Part shown: positions 57,771 to 64,000 of the stretch, one piece after another
How positions within the stretch are numbered: position 1 is the stretch's first letter
How the letters are laid out: each line of letters opens with the position of its first letter
Origin: JBKBII01 sp046299415
GTDB lineage: Bacteria > Pseudomonadota > Gammaproteobacteria > Ectothiorhodospirales > Ectothiorhodospiraceae
DNA length: 64,000 bases
Direction: 5' to 3'
NCBI GenBank assembly: GCA_046299415.1
Contig: JBKBII010000002.1
Coordinates: forward strand, 274,510-338,509
Position numbers and translations under genes: made by a program
The notes under the pieces: generated by a model
Told to the model about the DNA's origin: nothing
What the model saw: the letters and a program-made list of their open reading frames with translations, nothing else
The model's database searches: none

Positions 57771-58817
57771 CGCAGTCCCCACAAGTCAGTGATTTACCAG
57801 CTGGCCGCATGATCCAGCCCCCACCGCGGTCCAAGGCCCGCCCACCCGGCTGACAGCCTTTCGCCACGCGCTCAGCCGAAAACATCGCGGATAGTGACAC
57901 CGGACAAGCCTGTTCACCCAAAGTGTTCCGGAGCCCACTGCGGAGGTGTCGCTATGTTTGCATCGAGCGTCACCAAAGTCTCATCGTGAGTCTCAGTGTG
58001 CCAGCCCGGCGCTCTCCACCCACACGGACCGGCGTGACCGCGCTTATCGCGAGTTCAAACCATTCAGAGCGATTACTGTGACGCCAGGTGCGCTCGCAAA
58101 ATCTCGCCCCAGCCCCATCTCCCCCTGACCCATCAAAGCCCCCAGCGCCGGGCGTGAACCCCTAAAGGGGCCTGCACGCGCGCCACGCCCCCTTTCACGC
58201 TGATCGCACGCAAGCTCTCTTTCGAGCGCGGCGTTTTCGGGTTTGTCCTCAAACCCACCTCCCGACGAGGTCGAAATGGCAGACTCGCTCAACCGGATCA
58301 GCCAACCGAATCAGCGAGCGAACGCGTTTGGTTAGGTCAGTGCAAAGGAGACGTCGCCTTACGCCCAGAATCGCTCGAACTCGACCCACAAGCGGACAAC
58401 ACCACACGCAGCGTGTTAGCGAGTCAAATGGAAACATTGCGACACGCCTGATGCAACGCTGGCCCCGGAGTATGGTCTGAAAACTGTATTTTTTTGAATC
58501 GCCAACTAAGCCGGGTTGACACCTCCATAACCCGACCGCTCAAGCGATCCAAAACCGGGGCAATGCAGCCGAATCGACGAAACCCGCTGCCCTATCGATG
58601 AGTCGGGCGCACCGGACCCTGCCAAGCGCGTCAGTTCGTCGACCTGATGCAAAACTGAGTACCGACACCCGAATGGACCGCAGGGTCACGCCTTTCGATG
58701 CGGTCGAATGCTCGCTCGCCAAAAACGACCAGATTGACTCCACTGAACTTGCCTCGCCCATCGACTGAGGATTCCCGAGGCGCCGGCCTGCCCACACCTG
58801 TCACAAGGATCACCATC
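57771..58817. other. Long intergenic region between pyrE and the alcohol dehydrogenase
   Basis: About 1,050 bases with no convincing gene. It has a CCCCTAAAGGGG hairpin at 58149-58160 and an inverted repeat CGGGTT/AACCCG at 58512-58534 about 290 bases before the dehydrogenase; neither matches a regulator I know. Confidence 0.4.
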
Positions 58818-59834
58818 ATGACCATTCGTGCTTATGCAGCCGATGCACCGCGCACCCCGCTACGTCCTTTCGAGTTCGACCCCGGCCCGCTGGCGGACGA
58901 GTGGGTCGAAGTCGCTGTCGAGCACTGCGGCATTTGCCATTCTGACCTCTCGATGATCGACAACGATTGGGGCCAGACGACCTATCCGATCGTTGCCGGA
59001 CACGAGGTTGTCGGTCGCGTCGTAGCCGTGGGGACCGGCGCCAAACGAGTCAAAGTCGGGGACCTTGTCGGGGTCGGCTGGTTCGCGTCGAGCTGCACTG
59101 AGTGCAACACCTGCCTCGGCGGTTCGCAAAATCTGTGCGCCGACGTGACAGGGCTCATCACACACCACCGCGGCGGCTTTGCGGAACGGGTACGCGCCCA
59201 CTGGCTTTGGACCACACCGCTGCCGGACAACCTCGATGCGTCGACCGCAGGTCCGCTACTCTGCGGTGGCATCACAGTATTCGGCCCAATTGCAAACTTT
59301 GGCGTGAGACCAACCGATCGCGTCGGCGTCGTTGGGATCGGCGGACTCGGCCATCTTGCAGTCCAATTCCTTCGCGCTTGGGGATGCGAAGTGACGGCAT
59401 TTACCTCGACGGCGTCCAAACGCACCGAAGCGCTGAACCTCGGCGCGCATAAGGTTGTTGCGAGCAACGACCCGGCTGCGCTCAAGCCGCTCGCGGGCCA
59501 GTTCGACTTCGTGCTGGTGACCGCCAATGTGCCGCTTTCGTGGAACGACTATCTCGCGGCGCTCGCCCCGCGCGGTCGTCTCCACATCGTCGGCGCCGTT
59601 CTCGAGCCGATCCCAGTGCCCGCTTTTGCACTGATCGGCGGTGAAAAACAGCTCTCAGGCTCGCCGCTTGGAAGTCCAGCGACGATCACCGACATGCTCG
59701 AATTCTGCGCTCGCCATCAGATCGCGCCGCAAGTCGAGCGCTTTCCGTTCCGGCAGATCAATGACGCGCTCGATCATCTGCGCGCGGGCCGGGCACGCTG
59801 GCGAATCGTGCTCGATGCCGATTGGGACCACTGA
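58818..59834 (+). CDS. Zinc-dependent alcohol dehydrogenase / aldehyde reductase (YjgB/Ahr-like)
   Basis: A 338-residue medium-chain dehydrogenase. Catalytic zinc ligands are in HCGICHSD and GHEVVG; the structural zinc site is CTECNTC...C. The nucleotide fold has VGIGGLGHLAVQFLRAWG. The sequence is of the NADP-linked cinnamyl-alcohol or broad aldehyde reductase type. AAGGAT lies nine bases before the ATG. It has no operon partner and is the last gene before the change in sequence character. Confidence 0.9.
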   Translation: MTIRAYAADAPRTPLRPFEFDPGPLADEWVEVAVEHCGICHSDLSMIDNDWGQTTYPIVAGHEVVGRVVAVGTGAKRVKVGDLVGVGWFASSCTECNTCLGGSQNLCADVTGLITHHRGGFAERVRAHWLWTTPLPDNLDASTAGPLLCGGITVFGPIANFGVRPTDRVGVVGIGGLGHLAVQFLRAWGCEVTAFTSTASKRTEALNLGAHKVVASNDPAALKPLAGQFDFVLVTANVPLSWNDYLAALAPRGRLHIVGAVLEPIPVPAFALIGGEKQLSGSPLGSPATITDMLEFCARHQIAPQVERFPFRQINDALDHLRAGRARWRIVLDADWDH

Positions 59835-59931
59835 ACAACCGCAGTAACGCGCCTTTCAATCCCCGGGCCGTCGAGTCTCGATGCGCTGGCGATGCCGACA
59901 ATCATCGGCGGCACCCGCTCGGTATCGCGCG

Positions 59932-59979
59932 CCCACCATTCAACGCCAAACCGATCTAGGCTGGGCGTTGAATGGTGGG
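59932..59979. repeat. 16-bp perfect inverted repeat at the island boundary
   Basis: Arms CCCACCATTCAACGCC (59932-59947) and its complement (59964-59979) enclose 16 bases. It starts about 100 bases after the dehydrogenase stop. It may be a hairpin terminator without a T tract, or abutting ends of a deleted mobile element. Confidence 0.7.
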
Positions 59980-60254
59980 GGTAGAGTTCCACTATAAAGA
60001 AAACGCTGATCCACGGCCCTGCGGAAGTCAGCGACTAGATTGTAGTGAATAAGGGCAAAAGGGGGGGCGCTCAACGCCCCTCGCTGCACCTCGACACGCT
60101 CGCCGACCCCCGGCGAGGTCGGTCCGGTGGGCACCGGCGACGGCAAACTCGACCCTGCCGCTGCGCTCGTCAGGCAGCCGTTGGCATGGAGTTGCGGCCT
60201 ACATCTTCATATTATCATCATTTTGAGCTGCACCTCGGCGTTTTTTGCGACCGA

Positions 60255-60283
60255 TTTACGTTCGTTTTGGATATGCATATACT
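60255..60283 (+). promoter_or_regulatory. Candidate promoter and operator of the WYL gene
   Basis: TTTACG at 60255-60260, 17-base spacer, TATACT at 60278-60283. A perfect palindrome ATATGCATAT at 60271-60280 overlaps the -10 box, where a WYL repressor could block its own operon. The leader would be only about 25 bases. Confidence 0.5.
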
Positions 60284-60315
60284 TCCGCAAAAGCGACTAA
60301 AACCAACACACGAAC

Positions 60316-61209
60316 ATGTCCAGCGACCGACTCCCGGAGATGACTCAGGCGCAACGCGACCGGCTCGCGTTCGTTGAGCTGCGCCTGCGGTTCGTTGGCG
60401 AGATCCGCCGGCAGGACTTGGTGACGCGCTTCGGCATCCAGGCCGCTGCGGCTACGCGCGACATCGCGCAGTACAAGGAGCTGGCGCCGCGCAACCTCGA
60501 GTACGACACCAAGGGCAAGGTCTACGTCCGGGCCTCCTGGTTCCGGCCGCTGTTCGACTTCCCCGCCGAGCGCGTCCTGACCTGGCTGTCGGACGGTTAC
60601 GGCGACGGCGAGCCGATCCGCTGGAAGGGCGTGGTCCCGCAAGAAGGCACGGCCCTGCCGGGCCAGCTCGACCTGGAGATGCTTTCTGTCCTGACGCGGG
60701 CGATCCATCGCAACGCGGCTGTCGAGGTCGCCTACCGCGCGCTGTCGAGCGGGCTGACCACCCGGGAAATCGTGCCCTTCACGCTCGCCGACAACGGCCA
60801 ACGCTGGCACGTGCGCGCTTTCGACCGCCGCAGCGGCGAGTTCCGGGACTTCGTCCTGGCGCGCCTGGCCGACGCCAAGATGCTGCCCGGCCCGATCAAC
60901 GAGCACGAGCTGCCTGCACAGGACATCCAGTGGAACCGGGTCACTGAGCTCGAGCTGGTGCCGCACCCGGCCAACGTCCAGCACCCTGACACCATCGAAG
61001 CCGAGTACGGCATGGAGAACGGCGTGCTCAAGGTCCGGGCCCGTGCCGCGATGGCGGGCTACCTGCTGCGCCGCTGGAACGTCGACTGCACCGAAGACCA
61101 CAGCCTCAAGGGCGGCGAGTTCCACCTCTGGCTGCGCAATCGCCAGGCCTTGTACGGCGTGACGAACCTGGTCCTGGCGCCGGGCTACGACGGTCACGGC
61201 GACGAGTGA
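60316..61209 (+). CDS. WYL-domain transcription regulator, BrxR/CapW type
   Basis: A 297-residue protein with an N-terminal winged helix-turn-helix (ELRLRFVGEIRRQDLVTRFGI then ATRDIAQYKE), a central WYL-type domain at about 125-195 (VEVAYRALSSG, then RWHVRAFDRRSGEFRDFVLARL) and a C-terminal WCX-like part. This is the architecture of BrxR and CapW, repressors found at the head of BREX, CBASS and other anti-phage operons; they are thought to respond to a nucleic-acid or nucleotide signal. The start has no ribosome site. Two co-directional genes follow. Confidence 0.85.
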   Translation: MSSDRLPEMTQAQRDRLAFVELRLRFVGEIRRQDLVTRFGIQAAAATRDIAQYKELAPRNLEYDTKGKVYVRASWFRPLFDFPAERVLTWLSDGYGDGEPIRWKGVVPQEGTALPGQLDLEMLSVLTRAIHRNAAVEVAYRALSSGLTTREIVPFTLADNGQRWHVRAFDRRSGEFRDFVLARLADAKMLPGPINEHELPAQDIQWNRVTELELVPHPANVQHPDTIEAEYGMENGVLKVRARAAMAGYLLRRWNVDCTEDHSLKGGEFHLWLRNRQALYGVTNLVLAPGYDGHGDE

Positions 61210-61263
61210 TGACGAACATGGTCTGCATCGCCCTCAACCCCCACGCCCGAAAGGAGCCCCACC

Positions 61264-61470
61264 ATGGCTAAGCCCCCTGCCAACCACGGCAAGCAATGGA
61301 CGCCTGCCGACGTCACGCAGCTCAAGCAACTGGCGAAAGAGAACACGCCCACGCGCGTCATCGGGTTGAAGCTCGGGCGCACGGAAGACTCGATTCGCGC
61401 CAAGGCAGGCGATGAAAACGTCTCCCTCAAGCCCACCAACCAGTCACCGTACAACCGGCGCAAGCCCTGA
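61264..61470 (+). CDS. Small helix-turn-helix-like protein
   Basis: A 68-residue basic protein. TPADVTQLKQLAKENTPTRVIGLKLGRTEDSIRAKA looks like a SANT/Myb- or GcrA-like helix-turn-helix, so DNA binding is likely. AAAGGAG lies upstream of the ATG. Similar small proteins are widespread in proteobacteria, and I know no proven role. It sits between the WYL regulator (54-base gap) and the helicase (32-base gap), so it is probably part of the same transcript. Confidence 0.75.
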   Translation: MAKPPANHGKQWTPADVTQLKQLAKENTPTRVIGLKLGRTEDSIRAKAGDENVSLKPTNQSPYNRRKP

Positions 61471-61502
61471 TCCATCGGGACCGGAACGACAAGGGGCGCG
61501 CC

Positions 61503-64000
61503 GTGCTGAAGCTCGAACAGATCCAGAAGAACGCGGCCATCTCGGGCCTGGAGCCCGGACAGGTGGTGCGCATCGTCACCACCGAGCTGGTCGGTGACAA
61601 CGCCCTGACCGTCTATTACAAGACCGCCGACGGCAAGCTGCTTGAGCGGATGCTGTTCCGCACCGACGAGGCCAAGCTGTCGCTGGCTGAGTCAGGGCGC
61701 CCCTGGGCCTTCGACGCTCCCGGTGAGGAGTTCAAGCTCGCGGCCGAGGCGTACCGGATCAACCTGGCCCACCTCTTCGATCCGATGATGGCCGTCCACA
61801 CGTCGAACGTGGAGCCGCTGCCGCACCAGATCACGGCCGTCTACGAGTCGATGCTGCCCCGCCAGCCGCTGCGCTACGTGCTGGCGGACGACCCCGGTGC
61901 GGGCAAGACCATCATGGCCGGCCTGTTCATCCGCGAGCTGCTGATGCGCGCCGATGCCAGGCGCGTGCTGATCGTCGCCCCCGGCAGCCTGGTCGAGCAG
62001 TGGCAGGACGAAATGTTCGAGAAGTTCGGCCTGACGTTCTCGCTGTTCTCACGCGAGCAAGTCGAGCAGTCCCGCAGCGGCAACCCGTTCGACGACATCG
62101 ACCTGCTGGTTGCCCGCGTCGACCAATTGGCCCGCGCCGAAGACTTGCAAGAGAAGCTGCGGCTATCGCACTGGGACCTGGTGGTCGTCGACGAGGCGCA
62201 CAAGCTGTCGGCCCACTGGTTAGGAAGCAAGATCGACAAGACGAAGCGCTTCCAGCTGGGCAAGTTGCTGGGCTCGATCACGCGGCATTTCCTGCTGATG
62301 ACCGCCACGCCCCACAACGGCAAAGAAGAAGACTTCCAGCTCTTCATGTCGCTGCTGGACGCCGACCGCTTCTCCGGAAAGTTTCGCGATGGCGCGCACA
62401 AGGTCGACGTCACCGATCTGATGCGGCGCATGGTCAAAGAGGACCTGCTCAAGTTCGACGGCACCCCGCTGTTCCCGGAGCGGCGCGCGTACACCTGCAA
62501 CTACGCGCTGTCCGATCTCGAAGCCGCGCTCTACGCCGCCGTCACCGATTATGTGAAGGAGGAAATGAACCGGGCCGATCAGCTCGATGGTCAGCGTAAG
62601 GGCACCGTCGGCTTTGCCCTGACTTCGCTGCAGCGCCGGCTGGCCTCCAGCCCCGAGGCGATCTATCAGTCACTCAAGCGTCGCCGCCACAAGCTCACGC
62701 GCCGGGTCGAAGAAGAAAAACTGCGGAGCCGCGGCCAGTCATTGGCTGAGACCCTCGGCCCGAATGGCTTCAACATCGCCCCGGAGGATATTTGGGTATC
62801 CGACGACGCGCTGTCGCCCGACGACTACGAGAACTTCGAAGAGGCGGTCGTCGATCAGGCCACGGCTGCCCAGACCATCCAGGAGCTCGAGGCCGAAATC
62901 ATCATCCTCGAAGACCTGGAAGAACAGGCCCGCAAGGTCGTGCACTCCGGCCAGGACCGCAAGTGGGACGAGCTGTCGCGGCTGTTGCAAGACACGCCCG
63001 AGATGCACGACTCCTTGGGTCGCCAGCGCAAGCTGATCATCTTCACCGAGCACCGCGACACGCTGAACTACCTGGCCACCAAGATCCGGGGCCTGATCGG
63101 CAGCGAGGAGGCCGTGGTCATGATCCACGGCGGCGTGAAGCGCGAAGAGCGCCGCAAGGTGCAGGAGCTATTCCGCAACGATCCGACCGCGCGCGTGCTC
63201 GTCGCCACCGACGCCGCCGGCGAAGGCGTGAACCTGCAGAACGCCAACTTGATGGTCAACTACGACCTGCCGTGGAACCCGAACCGCCTGGAACAGCGCT
63301 TCGGCCGCATCCACCGCATCGGCCAGACGGAGGTCTGCCACCTGTGGAACATGGTGGCTTCCGAGACGCGCGAGGGCGACGTCTTTCAGCGGCTGTTCGA
63401 GAAGCTGGAGATCCAGCGCGACGCCTTGGGTGGCCGCGTGTTCGACATCCTGGGTGAGGTGTTCGAAGACCGCAGCCTCAAGGACCTGCTGATCGAAGCC
63501 ATCCGCTACGGCGCCGACCCCGAAGTCCGTGCCCGCCTGCTGCGCAAGGTCGAAGGCGCGCTGGACACGCGCCACCTGGAAGACATCATCAAGCGCAACG
63601 CCTTGTGCGAAGAGGTGATGGACGAGAAGCGCCTCTTCGCCGTGAAGGAAGAAATGGAGAAGGCCGAGGCCCGCAAGCTGCAGCCCTTCTTCATCCGCTC
63701 GTTCTTCACACAGGCTTTCCAGCAGCTGGGGGGCGAGTTGCGCCCGCGTGAACCGGGCCGCTACGAGATCACCAACGTCCCGGCCATCATCCGCGAGCGC
63801 GACCGCCAGATCACCGGGCGCGACCGCCGCAACGCCGACCCCGTACTGCGCCGCTACGAGCGCGTCTGCTTCGAGAAGCAGTACGTCCGCGTGCTTGACC
63901 GCGTCGGCGCGCCGATGGCCAGTCTGCTGCACCCAGCCCACCCGCTGATGCAATCGGTGACCGACCTGGTGCTCGAAACTCACCGCAACAAGCTCAAGCA
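61503..64000 (+). CDS. SNF2/RapA-like helicase of anti-phage defence arrays (cut by window edge)
   Basis: A superfamily 2 ATPase, at least 832 residues, open at the right edge. It has an OB-like N-terminal part (about 1-90), then Walker A DPGAGKT (130-136), LIVAPGSLVEQW, DEAH (230-233) in VVVDEAHK, MTATPHNGKEEDF, and in the second lobe KLIIFTEHRDTLNYL, VATDAAGEGVNLQ and QRFGRIHRIGQ. Such SNF2 helicases occur as DrmD in class 1 DISARM and in related arrays with DUF1156 methylases and DUF499 ATPases. The GTG at 61503 has AAGGGG six bases upstream. Which system it belongs to depends on genes to the right. Confidence 0.85.
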   Translation, partial: MLKLEQIQKNAAISGLEPGQVVRIVTTELVGDNALTVYYKTADGKLLERMLFRTDEAKLSLAESGRPWAFDAPGEEFKLAAEAYRINLAHLFDPMMAVHTSNVEPLPHQITAVYESMLPRQPLRYVLADDPGAGKTIMAGLFIRELLMRADARRVLIVAPGSLVEQWQDEMFEKFGLTFSLFSREQVEQSRSGNPFDDIDLLVARVDQLARAEDLQEKLRLSHWDLVVVDEAHKLSAHWLGSKIDKTKRFQLGKLLGSITRHFLLMTATPHNGKEEDFQLFMSLLDADRFSGKFRDGAHKVDVTDLMRRMVKEDLLKFDGTPLFPERRAYTCNYALSDLEAALYAAVTDYVKEEMNRADQLDGQRKGTVGFALTSLQRRLASSPEAIYQSLKRRRHKLTRRVEEEKLRSRGQSLAETLGPNGFNIAPEDIWVSDDALSPDDYENFEEAVVDQATAAQTIQELEAEIIILEDLEEQARKVVHSGQDRKWDELSRLLQDTPEMHDSLGRQRKLIIFTEHRDTLNYLATKIRGLIGSEEAVVMIHGGVKREERRKVQELFRNDPTARVLVATDAAGEGVNLQNANLMVNYDLPWNPNRLEQRFGRIHRIGQTEVCHLWNMVASETREGDVFQRLFEKLEIQRDALGGRVFDILGEVFEDRSLKDLLIEAIRYGADPEVRARLLRKVEGALDTRHLEDIIKRNALCEEVMDEKRLFAVKEEMEKAEARKLQPFFIRSFFTQAFQQLGGELRPREPGRYEITNVPAIIRERDRQITGRDRRNADPVLRRYERVCFEKQYVRVLDRVGAPMASLLHPAHPLMQSVTDLVLETHRNKLK

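Larger units (their letters stand above)
59835..60315. other. Junction region before the putative defence island
   Basis: 481 bases without a gene. It holds a 16-bp inverted repeat (59932-59979), a GGGGCG/CGCCCC hairpin (60064-60080) and an AT-rich promoter area before the WYL gene. Codon use of the genes to its right differs from those to its left. Confidence 0.5.

Noticed and set aside
1..64000. CRISPR arrays and complete insertion sequences
   Set aside because: I found no regularly spaced direct repeats with spacers and no transposase reading frame anywhere in the window.

Overview
The window is high-GC chromosomal DNA from a gammaproteobacterium, probably a sulfur-oxidising lineage of the Chromatiales/Ectothiorhodospiraceae type. 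The reasons are: classic gammaproteobacterial gene pairs (dnaX with the 4.5S RNA gene, guaBA divergent from xseA, dksA-gluQ, comF beside bioBF); a flavocytochrome c sulfide dehydrogenase pair; an exported DsrE-family protein; and a peroxiredoxin-glutaredoxin fusion followed by a glutathione-reductase-like enzyme that resembles the glutathione amide system of purple sulfur bacteria. No photosynthesis gene is present, so phototrophy cannot be inferred. Several stretches of 0.4-1.1 kb carry no recognisable gene, so gene density is modest.

Layout. 0-5.4 kb: dnaX start, SRP RNA, the peroxide/thiol module (a Prx-Grx fusion with an OxyR-like site upstream, then the reductase) and an OmpW porin. 5.8-9.7 kb: HDOD protein, YaiI, an outer-membrane barrel and a secreted Ntn-type amide hydrolase. 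10-20 kb: guaA and guaB on the minus strand, xseA, a CbbY-like phosphatase, dksA and gluQ. 20.6-23.6 kb: a PepSY protein/response regulator/PhoQ-like kinase operon. 24.6-28.7 kb: DUF2288 and DUF3775 proteins, PilZ, and fccA-fccB closed by a strong terminator. 28.8-36.9 kb: two alpha/beta hydrolases, a membrane protein, a DUF465 protein, ferredoxin-NADP reductase, and a tight cluster of thioredoxin-like protein, zinc-ribbon protein, ParA-like ATPase and UbiA joined by overlapping stop/start codons. 37-46 kb: comF, a membrane protein, bioB, bioF, exported DsrE, ampD, an entericidin-like lipoprotein and a Rep/UvrD helicase. 46-57.8 kb: a chemoreceptor, an MFS-uup pair (uup interrupted by a 6-N assembly gap flanked by a duplicated 81-base end), tmcA, a photolyase-like FAD protein, cspA and pyrE. 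58.8-59.8 kb: a zinc alcohol dehydrogenase.

From about 59.9 kb the character changes. A 16-bp inverted repeat and a gene-free stretch lead into three co-directional genes: a WYL-domain regulator of the BrxR/CapW type, a 68-residue helix-turn-helix-like protein, and a large SNF2/RapA-like helicase running off the end of the window. Codon use here is much richer in CTG, GTG and AAG/CAG than in the host genes. This looks like the 5' end of a horizontally acquired anti-phage operon (DISARM-like or a related helicase/methylase array), and it is the best candidate for an unusual system in the window. Its remaining genes lie beyond the right edge.
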